From NCBI RefSeq assembly GCF_039536245.1, contig NZ_BAAAYN010000061.1, positions 1 through 58,086 of the forward strand: DNA of 58,086 nucleotides, in the 5' to 3' direction. Below, piece by piece: positions 18,901-26,147 of the stretch; position 1 is the stretch's first letter, and each line of letters opens with the position of its first letter. The translations under genes and the position numbers were made by a program. The DNA comes from Cryptosporangium minutisporangium. Lineage in GTDB: Bacteria > Actinomycetota > Actinomycetes > Mycobacteriales > Cryptosporangiaceae. Below the pieces are notes generated by a model. The model made no database searches and was not told the origin of the DNA. It saw nothing but the letters and a program-made list of their open reading frames with translations.

Positions 18901-19175
18901 GAGCCCGCGGTCACCAGCAGGGTCGCCGGCGCCCGGGGTGGCCGGTCGGGTTCGAGCGCCCGGCGCAGCGCCGAGACGAACGTCTGCACCGCACCGGTGG
19001 CGCCCTCCGGAGGCGCGCCGTCCCACAGATCGTCCACCAGCCGCTCGGTGGGGACCACCCGGCCGCGGGCCACCAGGAGACGGGCCAGCACCGACCGGTG
19101 CCGCGGCCCCTTCAGGTCCACCGGACCGCGGTCGTCCTCGGCCACCAACGGACCCAGGACCCCGAACCGCAGCAC
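15933..19175 (-). CDS. SARP/AfsR-type regulator with BTAD and ATPase domains
   Basis: A 1080-residue regulator. Residues 1-95 are an OmpR-like winged helix (LRFGVLGPLVAEDD, LKGPRHRSVLARLLVARG). Residues 100-245 are the bacterial transcriptional activation domain. A NACHT/AAA-type ATPase follows, with P-loop GEAGAGKT near residue 320 and LLLVVEDLHWAG as the Walker-B region, then a long alpha-helical TPR-like repeat region to the C-terminus. Such proteins activate secondary-metabolite or stress genes by binding direct heptamer repeats. Three 11-bp-spaced repeats lie just upstream (19188-19220), between it and the divergent hydrolase gene. Confidence 0.9.
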   Translation of the reverse strand: MLRFGVLGPLVAEDDRGPVDLKGPRHRSVLARLLVARGRVVPTERLVDDLWDGAPPEGATGAVQTFVSALRRALEPDRPPRAPATLLVTAGSGYALRAAPDDVDAWRFEDAVTASGELLGRGQVAEALAGIDAALTDWRGPAYAEFEAHGWARGEATRLEELRLLAADRRAEALITLGRDAEAIPDLEAHARAHPGREDTWRLYALALYRAGRQGDALAALRRVRRVLAEASGLDPGPELRRLEADILAQAPSLSEIPRREPALPAVPAPPRSHGHAERLVEPAVEPLVGRAAELTQLADAAADVVARGRLRLALISGEAGAGKTALADALTARLGADGWSTAWGTNPDDRGLPAGWPWHRILETLSTVVPDPPYAPTPGGDPAAARFRWHRAVGAHLTTVARRAPLLLVVEDLHWAGAETLALLAAVVTEPLAAPVLLVTTYRSTDLSPPLADVLGRVARAEPARVYLGGLPLEVVPDLVRATTGQDVDADTAAAIHRRTGGNPFFVRELARLYATAGSDGLAAVPPGVRDVVRYRVATLPEPAPDVLRRAAVLGVDLDLLSAVVGAEHTVLDAVDVATAGGLLVERGPRRFAFSHALVRDALSADVSHSRRAAWHAAAADILERLRPDDVAALAHHFLLADGPETAARAARYARAAAERAERRPDPSEAARLYDAALDAFDRAAVHRGGRDGDDVRTRLDLIMGSVRALAVTGALAPARHRRAEAIALAEEIGDPALTARVIGAFDVPALWTEHDDPALARYIAEVTERTLAALPADHVADRSRLLATLALELRNAGGDRGAAAAREAETLARELGDPRVLAFALNAAFMQSFGRAGLAPERARVGTELVELSRRHELATFEILGHLILLQARSALADFAAADEHARVADTLGERYQSPLVSVFTDWYRALRASATRRTVDAEARYRAAAARLAGTGMSGLERGILPFALLCHSVQHGGRPALPPDTDFGAYAPWCRPFVTTPAPDLREIPDSPRDLLYEARTCLHALIAIEAGDRPAAERLYDALLPAEGELAGAGSGLLTLGPVARYLGDLATALGRRDEAASHYRRSATIAAGQR

Positions 19176-19187
19176 GCCCGAAGACTA

Positions 19188-19220
19188 GCTGCTCAGTCCG
19201 TGCTGACCGGCTGCTGAGTG
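19188..19220. promoter_or_regulatory. Three 11-bp direct repeats, candidate SARP box
   Basis: Consecutive 11-mers GCTGCTCAGTC (19188), CGTGCTGACCG (19199) and GCTGCTGAGTG (19210) share a TGCT(g/c)A core at exact 11-bp spacing, one helical turn. SARP proteins bind such direct repeats on one DNA face near the -10. A TAGGCA at 19234-19239 could be the -10 of the hydrolase gene. The site lies 13 bp upstream of the SARP start, so it may control both genes. Confidence 0.5.
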
Positions 19221-19265
19221 CGGGGGCGCACGGTAGGCACTGTCCGACGAACAGAGAGGCACACC

Positions 19266-20138
19266 ATGCGCATCCCCGGATTCGACTACCAGCGGGTGAC
19301 CGTCGCCGACGGCGTCGCGCTGAACGTCGCCGTGGCCGGCTCCGGCAGCCCGATCGTGCTACTGCACGGCTTCCCGCAGACCCACCTGATGTGGCGGCAC
19401 GTCGCCGCTGACCTCGCGGCCGACCACACCGTGCTCCTCCCGGACCTGCGCGGTTACGGCGACAGCGACAAGCCGGCCGAGAGCGGGCCGGACACCTACT
19501 CGAAGCGCACGATGGCCGCCGACATCGTCGCGCTGGCCGCCGCGTTCGGCCACGAACGCTTCGCGCTCGCCGGTCACGACCGCGGTGCGCTGGTGGCGAT
19601 CCGCGCCGGGCTCGACCACCCGGAGACGGTCACCCACCTCGCCTCACTCGACGTGCTCCCGACGCTCGACATGTGGGACGTGCTGCGCGGCGTCAACGCG
19701 GCGGTCGGGTACCACCTGTACCTGATGGCGCAGCCGCCCGGCCTGCCCGAGCAGATGATCGGCGCGGTGCCGGACGCGTTCTTCGGCTCGTTCCTCGACG
19801 GCTGGGCGCAGAACCCGGACGCGATCCCGGCCGACGTCCGGTCCGAGTACCTGCGCGCGTCCCGTGAGGCGGTGCCCTCGATCGTCGCCGACTACCGGGC
19901 CACCGCGACGATCGACGTCGCGCACGACACCGCCGACAAGGAGGCGGGCAACCAGCTGCGGATGCCGGTCGCCGTGCTGCAGCAGGACTGGGGCGCGGCG
20001 CTGGGGTACGACGCCGCCGCGGTGTGGCGGGCGTGGGCACCGGACCTGGACCACCGGACGGTGTCCAGCGGCCACTTCATGGCCGAGGAGGCCCCGGCCG
20101 ACGTCGTGAAGGCGATTCGCACGCTGCTCACCCGCTGA
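19266..20138 (+). CDS. Alpha/beta hydrolase, haloacetate dehalogenase/epoxide hydrolase type
   Basis: A 290-residue alpha/beta hydrolase with HGFPQTHLMWR (oxyanion region), the nucleophile elbow GHDRGA with Asp105, and the late histidine H270 in SSGHFMAEEAP. An aspartate nucleophile means haloacid/fluoroacetate dehalogenase or epoxide hydrolase chemistry rather than esterase. Fluoroacetate dehalogenases have a second arginine three residues after the DR pair (DRGAR); here the motif reads DRGAL, so carboxylate binding may differ. ATG 19266 is supported by an AGAGAGG site. It faces the SARP regulator across direct repeats and is a likely target. Confidence 0.82.
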   Translation: MRIPGFDYQRVTVADGVALNVAVAGSGSPIVLLHGFPQTHLMWRHVAADLAADHTVLLPDLRGYGDSDKPAESGPDTYSKRTMAADIVALAAAFGHERFALAGHDRGALVAIRAGLDHPETVTHLASLDVLPTLDMWDVLRGVNAAVGYHLYLMAQPPGLPEQMIGAVPDAFFGSFLDGWAQNPDAIPADVRSEYLRASREAVPSIVADYRATATIDVAHDTADKEAGNQLRMPVAVLQQDWGAALGYDAAAVWRAWAPDLDHRTVSSGHFMAEEAPADVVKAIRTLLTR

Positions 20139-20147
20139 TCTGCGGGG

Positions 20148-20193
20148 CGTGGGTGCGTTCTCGCGACCCCCGGGTCACGAGAACGCACCCACG
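20148..20193. terminator. Bidirectional hairpin terminator
   Basis: CGTGGGTGCGTTCTCG (20148-20163) pairs perfectly with CGAGAACGCACCCACG (20178-20193), a 16-bp stem. The 14-nt loop itself contains GACCC-CC-GGGTC, so the structure can extend. It sits between the convergent hydrolase and TetR genes. Confidence 0.8.
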
Positions 20194-20194
20194 C

Positions 20195-20800
20195 TCAGCG
20201 GTCCGGCAGCAGCCCGGTCGTGACGAGCGCGGCCAGCTCGGTGTAGGCGTCGGCGTCGGAGAGGCCGGTGGCCGCCGCCACCTGGCGCTGCTGGATCCGC
20301 ACCATCGTCGACGCGACGACGTCGGCGACGAACCCGGTGTGCACGTCGCGGAACGCACCGGCCGCCACGCCCTCGTCGACGAACGACCGGATCCGGCGGG
20401 CTGCCGCCTGGGTGTTGCGCTCGTAGACCTCCGCCGCCGGGGCGAACGCGGCCACGTCGTCGATGAACGCGGCCGACGCCGGGCGCAGCGCCGCGGCGAC
20501 CGCCGAGAGGTAGGTGGCGATCCGCACGGCCGGATCGGAGACCTCCGCGATCGCCTCCTCGACCGCGGCCGTCGAGGCCCGGAAGAAGTGCACGACGGCC
20601 GCCCGGACCAGCTGCTCCTTGCTGCCCGCGAGCGCGTAGAGCGTCCGCTTGGAGCAGTGCAGCCGGGCGGCCAGGTCGTCCAGCGTGAACGCCACGAACC
20701 CCTCGGCGAGCAGCAGTTCGACCAGCGCGTCGAGCAGCTCGGTACGCCGGGCGGCGCCGCGACGGACGGGGGCTCGGGTCACGGACGAGCATTGTGCCAC
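20195..20800 (-). CDS. TetR-family regulator
   Basis: A 201-residue protein with an N-terminal TetR helix-turn-helix (FTLDDLAARLHCSKRTLYALAGSKEQL, near residues 38-64) and a helical ligand domain. It is divergent from the acyl-CoA dehydrogenase gene at 20866, with a 24-bp palindrome between them. It probably represses that gene and itself and releases on binding an acyl-CoA. The start at 20800 is the longest; a GTG seven codons later is an alternative. Confidence 0.85.
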   Translation of the reverse strand: MAQCSSVTRAPVRRGAARRTELLDALVELLLAEGFVAFTLDDLAARLHCSKRTLYALAGSKEQLVRAAVVHFFRASTAAVEEAIAEVSDPAVRIATYLSAVAAALRPASAAFIDDVAAFAPAAEVYERNTQAAARRIRSFVDEGVAAGAFRDVHTGFVADVVASTMVRIQQRQVAAATGLSDADAYTELAALVTTGLLPDR

Positions 20801-20818
20801 CCCGGCTATCGGCTACTA

Positions 20819-20842
20819 CTAACGGTTCTGTAGTACCGTTAG
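20819..20842. promoter_or_regulatory. 24-bp TetR operator CTAACGGT-N8-ACCGTTAG
   Basis: Perfect 8-bp arms (20819-20826 and 20835-20842) with an 8-bp spacer lie 18 bp before the TetR start and 23 bp before the acyl-CoA dehydrogenase start. Length and symmetry are typical of TetR dimer sites. The position would block transcription in both directions. Confidence 0.7.
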
Positions 20843-20865
20843 CGGTACCGAACGAGGAGATCACG

Positions 20866-22011
20866 ATGTCCGTCGACCGCTTGCTTCCCAGCCCGGAAGC
20901 TGCCGACCTGCTCGACCTCACCCGGGCGATCGCCGACAAGGAGCTCGCGCCGCGGGTGGACGCACACGAGCGCGCGGAGACCTACCCGGAGGGCCTGTTC
21001 CGGACGCTCGGCGACGCCGGCCTGCTCGGGCTGCCGTACCCGGAGGAGTTCGGCGGCGGCGGCCAGCCCTACGAGGTGTACCTGCAGGTCCTGGAGGAGC
21101 TAGCCGCGCGCTGGGCCGCGGTCGCGGTGGCGACCAGCGTGCACGGGCTCTCCTGCTACCCGCTCGCCACCTACGGAACGCCCGAGCAGCAGGAGCGCTG
21201 GCTCCCCGCGTTGCTCGCCGGCGACCTGATCGGTGGCTACAGCCTGTCCGAGCCGCAGGCCGGCTCCGACGCCGCGGCGCTGACCTGCCGCGCGGAGCGG
21301 GTCGACGCCGGGTACCGGGTCACCGGCACGAAGGCCTGGATCACCCACGGCGGCAAGGCCGACGCGTACGCGCTGTTCGTCCGCACGGCTCCTGGGTCGA
21401 AGGGCATCTCCTGCCTGTTCGCACCGGGTGCGGTCGAGGGGCTCACGTTCGGCAGCCCGGAGCAGAAGATGGGCCTGCATGCGATCCCGACCACCGCCGC
21501 GTACTGGGACGGCGCGATCCTCGAGGCGGACCGGTTGATCGGCGCCGAGGGACAGGGTCTGCAGATCGCGTTCAGCGCGCTGGACTCCGGCCGCCTGGGC
21601 ATCGCCGCCTGCGCGACCGGGCTCGCCCAGGCAGCGCTGGACGCGGCGGTCGACTACGCCAACGAGCGGACGACGTTCGGCCGCAAGATCGCCGACCACC
21701 AGGGCCTGGGGTTCCTGCTCGCGGACATGGCCGCCGCGGTCGACTCGGCCCGGGCGACCTACCTGGACGCCGCCCGCCGCCGCGACGCGGGCCGCCCGTA
21801 CTCGCGCCAGGCGAGCGTCGCGAAGCTGATCGCCACCGATGCGGCGATGAAGGTGACCACCGACGCCGTGCAGGTGCTCGGCGGGTACGGCTACACCCGC
21901 GACTTCCCGGTCGAGCGGTACATGCGCGAAGCCAAGATCATGCAGATCTTCGAGGGCACGAACCAGATCCAGCGGCTGGTGATCAGCCGCGGCCTGGCGC
22001 ACTCGGCGTAA
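20866..22011 (+). CDS. Acyl-CoA dehydrogenase
   Basis: A 381-residue flavoprotein of the acyl-CoA dehydrogenase family. It shows GGYSLSEPQAGSDAA and KAWITHGG (FAD/substrate motifs), and VLGGYGYTRDFPVERYMREAKIMQIFEGTNQIQ near the C-terminus. The catalytic base in short-chain members is the Glu of IFEGT, which is present. It oxidises an acyl-CoA to the 2-enoyl-CoA and passes electrons to ETF. ATG 20866 follows GAGGAG. It could be an isovaleryl- or short-chain acyl-CoA enzyme, which would fit the carboxylase operon at 3086, but it is unlinked and separately regulated. Confidence 0.9.
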   Translation: MSVDRLLPSPEAADLLDLTRAIADKELAPRVDAHERAETYPEGLFRTLGDAGLLGLPYPEEFGGGGQPYEVYLQVLEELAARWAAVAVATSVHGLSCYPLATYGTPEQQERWLPALLAGDLIGGYSLSEPQAGSDAAALTCRAERVDAGYRVTGTKAWITHGGKADAYALFVRTAPGSKGISCLFAPGAVEGLTFGSPEQKMGLHAIPTTAAYWDGAILEADRLIGAEGQGLQIAFSALDSGRLGIAACATGLAQAALDAAVDYANERTTFGRKIADHQGLGFLLADMAAAVDSARATYLDAARRRDAGRPYSRQASVAKLIATDAAMKVTTDAVQVLGGYGYTRDFPVERYMREAKIMQIFEGTNQIQRLVISRGLAHSA

Positions 22012-22014
22012 CGC

Positions 22015-22293
22015 TCAGCTCTCGAACGGGGTCAGGCCGAGGCGCTGACGGACCGCCGGGCGGCGCAGCGGCGGCACCGTGGCCGGCTCGCCCCGACGCG
22101 GCGGCAGACCGGCCAGCAGCGCCCGAGTGATCGCGGCGATCTCCTGCACCGCCTCCTCCATCGCCGGGGCGACGCTCGGATTCGGCTTACCGATACCGGT
22201 GACCTTGCGGATGAACTGAGCGGCTGCCGCGGTGATCTCGTCCTCGGTGGCGGGCGGCTGGAGGCCGCGCAGCTCGGTGATGTTTCGGCACAT
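22015..22293 (-). CDS. DUF2277 family protein
   Basis: A 92-residue protein beginning MCRNITELRGLQPPATEDEI, the hallmark N-terminus of the DUF2277 family, followed by a helical region (AAAQFIRKVTG, MEEAVQEIAAITRALL). The ATG at 22293 is fixed by this motif although the frame is open further. The function is unknown. It is convergent with the acyl-CoA dehydrogenase gene (3-bp gap). Confidence 0.85.
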   Translation of the reverse strand: MCRNITELRGLQPPATEDEITAAAAQFIRKVTGIGKPNPSVAPAMEEAVQEIAAITRALLAGLPPRRGEPATVPPLRRPAVRQRLGLTPFES

Positions 22294-22321
22294 ACCCCGA
22301 CGGTAGGCCGTCCCTCCGACA

Positions 22322-22336
22322 GAACACACCGTGTTC
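22322..22336. promoter_or_regulatory. GAACAC-N3-GTGTTC inverted repeat upstream of the DUF2277 gene
   Basis: A perfect 6-bp inverted repeat with a 3-bp spacer lies 29-43 bp upstream of the DUF2277 start, in the ~105-bp gap shared with the 3' end of the response-regulator gene. It is a plausible operator; no cognate regulator is adjacent. Confidence 0.4.
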
Positions 22337-22398
22337 CGGCTACTCGGAGCGAGCCACCCGGCGCGGGAACCGGCCCGACGCAGGGGTCGCACGGCCGG

Positions 22399-23016
22399 TC
22401 AGAGGAGACCGCGAGCCATCGCGGTGGTCACGGCCGCCGTGCGGTCGGAGACGTCGAGCTTCGTGAACGTCCGCAGCAGGTGCGTCTTCACCGTCGCCTC
22501 GCTGATGTGCAGCCGCCGCCCGATCTCAGCGTTCGTGTGGCCCTGCGCGACCAGGCCCAGCACCTCGATCTCGCGCGCGGAGAGCTGCTGCTGTGCCGGG
22601 TTGCGCACCTGCCGCACCAGCCGCCCGGCCACCGACGGCGCGAGCACGGTCTCTCCCCGGCTGGCCGCCCGGACCGCCGCGGTCAACTCCGCCCGCGAGG
22701 CGTCCTTGAGCAGGTAACCGGCGGCTCCGGCGTCGACGGCGCGCAGGATGTCGGCGTCCGTGTCGTAGGTGGTGAGCACGACGACGTGCGTCGTCCGCAC
22801 CTCGGCGCGGATCCGGCCGGTCGCGGTCGCGCCGTCCCCGCCCGGCATCCGCAGGTCCATCAAGACGACGTCCGGCCGCAGCGCGCGCACCATCACCACC
22901 GCCTCCGGCCCCGATCCGGCCTCCCCCACCACCTCCAGGTCGGGCTCGGCGGCGAGCATGCCGCGCAGGCCGTCCCGGACCACCGGGTGGTCGTCGACGA
23001 GCAGCACCGTGATCAT
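22399..23016 (-). CDS. NarL/LuxR-type response regulator
   Basis: A 205-residue protein. The receiver domain has ITVLLVDDHPVVRDGL, the phospho-Asp in VVLMDLRMPGGDG and the lysine in YLLKDASRAEL. The LuxR output domain has LSAREIEVLGLVAQGHTNAE and SEATVKTHLLRTF. ATG 23016 overlaps the kinase stop by 4 bases. It is the last gene of a four-gene operon (ABC ATPase, permease, kinase, regulator) and likely controls that transporter. Confidence 0.9.
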   Translation of the reverse strand: MITVLLVDDHPVVRDGLRGMLAAEPDLEVVGEAGSGPEAVVMVRALRPDVVLMDLRMPGGDGATATGRIRAEVRTTHVVVLTTYDTDADILRAVDAGAAGYLLKDASRAELTAAVRAASRGETVLAPSVAGRLVRQVRNPAQQQLSAREIEVLGLVAQGHTNAEIGRRLHISEATVKTHLLRTFTKLDVSDRTAAVTTAMARGLL

Positions 23017-24287
23017 CGGGGTAACTCGCAGGTCACGGTGGTGCCCGCACCCGGAGCGGAGCGGACGCTCAGCACGCCGCCGAGCTGCTCCACCCGGGCC
23101 CGCATGCCCGGTAAGCCGAACCCGGACGGGTGCGCGGCCGGGTCGAACCCGACACCGTCGTCGTCGACGGTCAGGGTCACCACGTCCGCATGCGCGCACA
23201 GGTCGACGGTGACGGACGAGGCCGAGGCGTGCTTCCGGACGTTGGTCAGCGACTCCTGGACCGCCCGGACCAGGACGACCTGCGCCCGGGTGGGCAGGTC
23301 GGCAGGGACGCCGTCCACCGCGCAGCTCGTCTCCACCCCGGTCTCCTCCGCCAGCCGTGTCACCTGCTTGCGCACCACCTCGGCGAGGGTCCCGGCGCCC
23401 AGGTCGGCCGGCGCCAGCACGGTGACCATCGCCCTGGCCTCGGCGAGGTTCTCACGGGCGGTCCGCACGGCCAGCGCCAGGTGCCGGTCGGCGGCGGGCC
23501 GGTCGGCGTCCAGCTCCGACTCCGCCGCCTGGACGAGCGTCACGATGCTGGTGAAGCCCTGGGCGAGCGTGTCGTGGATCTCGGCGGCGAGCCGGGTCCG
23601 CTCGGCCGCGGCGCCGGCCTCGTGGGAGAGCGCCGTGACCTCGGCCCGGCGGGCCTCCAGTTCGTCGATGAGCTGGGCCCGCTCGGCGCTCTGCTTGCTG
23701 ATGTTGACGAGCGAGACCCCGATGAGCACGGTGAACGCGAGTCCGAGCGCCGCGAGCGCGAGGTCCGGCCCGAGTTGGTCGAGCGACCGCTCCTGCAGTG
23801 CGTGCACCGGGACCGGGGTCAGGTTGAACACGGTGACCGCCACGAGCGACGTCCGCAGTCGCAGGCAGAGGAACGCGATCGGGCAGACCGCGAACAGCGC
23901 GAACGAGGCGAGCCCGTCCGCGGTGACCGCGGCCGCGAACAGCACGGCGACCGCCGTCACGTAGCCGATCGCCGCCGGGGTGTCCGGCTCGCGGTCGAGA
24001 TCGTCGTCCCGCGCGAGCCGGCGACCGATCAGCCCCCAGCTCAGCGCAATCAACGCGAGGCAGGTCACCGACACCACCCGGTGAGCCGTGTCCGCCTCGT
24101 CGTCGGCGTAGACCAGCACGCTCAGACCGAGCAGGCACACGGTCAGGTAGGCGTCCCAGGACCCCAGCCACCGCCGCGACGCCGCAGCCGCGGTGGCCAC
24201 TGTGGCCGCTGCGGCGCTGCCCGCCGGACCGGCCGTGGGGGCCGGTCCGGCGGGCGGGGCTACGGTCGGGGTGGCGGTCGGCGTCAC
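23013..24287 (-). CDS. NarX-type sensor histidine kinase
   Basis: A 424-residue kinase. A Thr/Pro/Ala-rich start is followed by about five or six membrane helices (residues 45-220), a short coiled coil, the HisKA_3 box (RTRLAAEIHDTLAQGFTSIV) and a HATPase region (VRAVQESLTNVRKHA, GFGLPGMRARVEQLGG). GTG 24287 is chosen because it overlaps the permease stop as GTGA. Being coupled to an ABC-2 transporter, it probably senses membrane or drug stress. Confidence 0.88.
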   Translation of the reverse strand: MTPTATPTVAPPAGPAPTAGPAGSAAAATVATAAAASRRWLGSWDAYLTVCLLGLSVLVYADDEADTAHRVVSVTCLALIALSWGLIGRRLARDDDLDREPDTPAAIGYVTAVAVLFAAAVTADGLASFALFAVCPIAFLCLRLRTSLVAVTVFNLTPVPVHALQERSLDQLGPDLALAALGLAFTVLIGVSLVNISKQSAERAQLIDELEARRAEVTALSHEAGAAAERTRLAAEIHDTLAQGFTSIVTLVQAAESELDADRPAADRHLALAVRTARENLAEARAMVTVLAPADLGAGTLAEVVRKQVTRLAEETGVETSCAVDGVPADLPTRAQVVLVRAVQESLTNVRKHASASSVTVDLCAHADVVTLTVDDDGVGFDPAAHPSGFGLPGMRARVEQLGGVLSVRSAPGAGTTVTCELPR

Positions 24288-25105
24288 CGGGTCCGCCGGT
24301 CGGTCCAGCGGAACGTCGCCAGCGCCAGTACCAGCCCGGCGACGCACCAGGCGCCGAGTACCAGCGCGATCCGGCCGTGCTCCCACTGCCCCGCCCCCTC
24401 CTGCGCTGCCAAGCCGTCCGGCAGGAACACCGACCGGAACCCCTGGCCCATCCACTTCACCGGGAAGATCGAGGCCACCTTCACCATCGCATCCGGCAGC
24501 GAGGCGATGTCGACGAAGACGCCGGAGACGAACATCAGCCCGATCACCGGCAGGTTGAGCACCGCCGCCGCGCTCTTCGCCGACCGGGCCACCGCACTCG
24601 CCGCGACACCGAACAGTGTGCAGGCGACCACCGACAAGGCGAACAGCCAGCCGAACGTCAGCCAGCGACCGGCGTCCTGCGGTAACGGCAGGTCGAACAG
24701 CAGGGCGCCGACGCCGAGCAGCAGCGCGATCTCGGCCAGCGTGGTGACCAGGACCAGGACGATCTTGCCGATCAGGTACGCCCCGGCGGTGGCCGGCGTC
24801 CCGTGCAGCCGCTTGAGCGTGCCGTCTTCGCGGTCGGTGACGATGCCGGTGCCGACGTTGAGGAACGCGGTCGAGAGGATGCCGTAGGCGATCATGCTCG
24901 CGGCGAAGATCTGCGAGACGCTCACGTCCGGGAATCCGGCCAGCGGCTCGTCGAAGATGAAGCCGAGCATCACCAGGATGAACGCGGGCAGCGTGAACGT
25001 GAAGATCACCGCGTCGCGCTCCCGGAAGAACTGCTTGATCTCGAGGGAGCCACGGGAGAGGCCGAGTCGCAGGGTCGACGGCAGCGGGGCGGTCACGGTG
25101 GTCAT
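24284..25105 (-). CDS. ABC-2 type transporter permease
   Basis: A 273-residue membrane protein with six hydrophobic helices and an ABC-2 layout (FFRERDAVIFTFTLPAFILVMLG at the first helix; GIVTDREDGTLKRLHGTPATAG cytoplasmic loop). It pairs with the ATPase encoded upstream, with a 4-base ATGA overlap, to form an exporter of the daunorubicin/lipid type. The substrate is unknown. Confidence 0.88.
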   Translation of the reverse strand: MTTVTAPLPSTLRLGLSRGSLEIKQFFRERDAVIFTFTLPAFILVMLGFIFDEPLAGFPDVSVSQIFAASMIAYGILSTAFLNVGTGIVTDREDGTLKRLHGTPATAGAYLIGKIVLVLVTTLAEIALLLGVGALLFDLPLPQDAGRWLTFGWLFALSVVACTLFGVAASAVARSAKSAAAVLNLPVIGLMFVSGVFVDIASLPDAMVKVASIFPVKWMGQGFRSVFLPDGLAAQEGAGQWEHGRIALVLGAWCVAGLVLALATFRWTDRRTR

Positions 25106-25938
25106 CGGGCCTCTCCGATCAGGTCGAGGTAGACGTCTTCGAGGCTGCGACGTTCGATCCGCAGCTCGCTCAGGCTCGGGTCGTCGCGGCGGCTGAGCGA
25201 GGCCACCAGCGCGGTCGGGTCGATGGTGGTCAGCCGGTGCGGACCGTCCGAGTCGCGCCAGGTCACCGTGGACTCGCCGGAGCGCCCGCCGATGTCCTGC
25301 GGTGTTCCCTCGGCGACGATGCGCCCGCCGACCAGGACCGCGAGCCGACCGGCCAGCGCCTCGACCTCGTCCAGGTAGTGGCTGGTCAGGATGATCGTCG
25401 TGCCGCCGTCGGCGAGGCTGCGGATCAGCGTCCAGAACTGCCGCCTGGCTTCCGGGTCGAAGCCGGTGGTGGGCTCGTCGAGGAAGAGGAGTTCGGGGTC
25501 CCCGACGATGCCGAGCGCCACGTCGACGCGGCGACGCTGACCTCCGGAGAGCGTGCGCAGCTTCGCACCGGCTTTCTCCGCCAGGCCGCACTGGGCGATC
25601 ACCGCGTCCGGGTCGCGCGGCGCCGGGTAGTAGCCGGCGACGTGCCGGACGAGTTCGCGGACGGTCAGCTCGGGGGCGTCGGCGGTGCTCTGCAGCACGA
25701 TGCCCAGGCGTGCTCGCCAGCGGCGGCCGGCCGCACCGGGGTCGTCGCCCAGGACGTGGACCGTGCCGCTGTCCCGGCGCCGGTGGCCCTCCAGGATCTC
25801 CACGGTCGTGGTCTTTCCGGCGCCGTTCGGGCCGAGTAGCCCGAACACCTCGCCGCGCTCGACCCGCAGGTCGATGCCGTCGACGGCGGTGTGCCCGCCA
25901 TAGGACTTACGGAGTTGGGTTACCTCGATGACTGCCAT
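25102..25938 (-). CDS. ABC transporter ATP-binding protein
   Basis: A 278-residue ATPase: Walker A GPNGAGKTT, signature LSGGQRRRVDV, Walker B LLFLDEPTTGFD and the switch histidine in LTSHYLDE. It has the C-terminal extension usual in DrrA/CcmA-type exporters. ATG 25938 gives the canonical MAVIEVTQLRKSYGG start; the frame is open upstream through non-coding sequence. First gene of the ABC-two-component operon. Confidence 0.92.
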   Translation of the reverse strand: MAVIEVTQLRKSYGGHTAVDGIDLRVERGEVFGLLGPNGAGKTTTVEILEGHRRRDSGTVHVLGDDPGAAGRRWRARLGIVLQSTADAPELTVRELVRHVAGYYPAPRDPDAVIAQCGLAEKAGAKLRTLSGGQRRRVDVALGIVGDPELLFLDEPTTGFDPEARRQFWTLIRSLADGGTTIILTSHYLDEVEALAGRLAVLVGGRIVAEGTPQDIGGRSGESTVTWRDSDGPHRLTTIDPTALVASLSRRDDPSLSELRIERRSLEDVYLDLIGEAR

Positions 25939-25994
25939 GTATCGAGCGTCCCGTCGCGCGCGCCGCCCAGGGACGACCACCGGACTGAACCTGG

Positions 25995-26016
25995 CTGTCC
26001 ACCAACCGGTGGACAG
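25995..26016. promoter_or_regulatory. CTGTCCACC-N4-GGTGGACAG inverted repeat upstream of the ABC operon
   Basis: A perfect 9-bp inverted repeat with a 4-bp spacer lies 57-78 bp upstream of the ATPase start. It could be the site of the operon's own response regulator. It could instead be a second hairpin behind dnaJ, but that gene already has a stronger one at 26100-26130. Confidence 0.45.
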
Positions 26017-26046
26017 AACCGCCGCGTGCCCTGGCAAGCCGCAGCT

Positions 26047-26096
26047 TTCGGGAAGGCAACGTCTGGACGGGCCGCGGAGAGGTTGCCTTTCGGGAA
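26047..26096. repeat. Hairpin element bounded by TTCGGGAA repeats
   Basis: TTCGGGAA occurs at 26047-26054 and 26089-26096, 42 bp apart. Between them GGCAACGTCT and AGAGGTTGCC can pair over 10 bp with one mismatch. The same flank and architecture, with a different stem sequence, recur as 41-bp units at 49322-49473. It lies in the gap between the dnaJ 3' end and the ABC operon. Confidence 0.6.
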
Positions 26097-26099
26097 ATG

Positions 26100-26130
26100 C
26101 GCCCACGCCCGCGCGGCCCGCGCGTGGGCG
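26100..26130 (-). terminator. Hairpin terminator behind dnaJ
   Basis: CGCCCACGC (26100-26108) and GCGTGGGCG (26122-26130) form a 9-bp GC stem that can extend into its loop, 18 bp beyond the dnaJ stop at 26148. No U-tract is present. Confidence 0.6.
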
Positions 26131-26147
26131 GGCCGTGCGGGACGGGT

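Noticed and set aside
17262-19217. Long plus-strand open frame opposite the SARP gene
   Set aside because: It is the antisense shadow of a high-GC gene with recognisable domains; its translation is Arg/Gly/Pro-rich without motifs.
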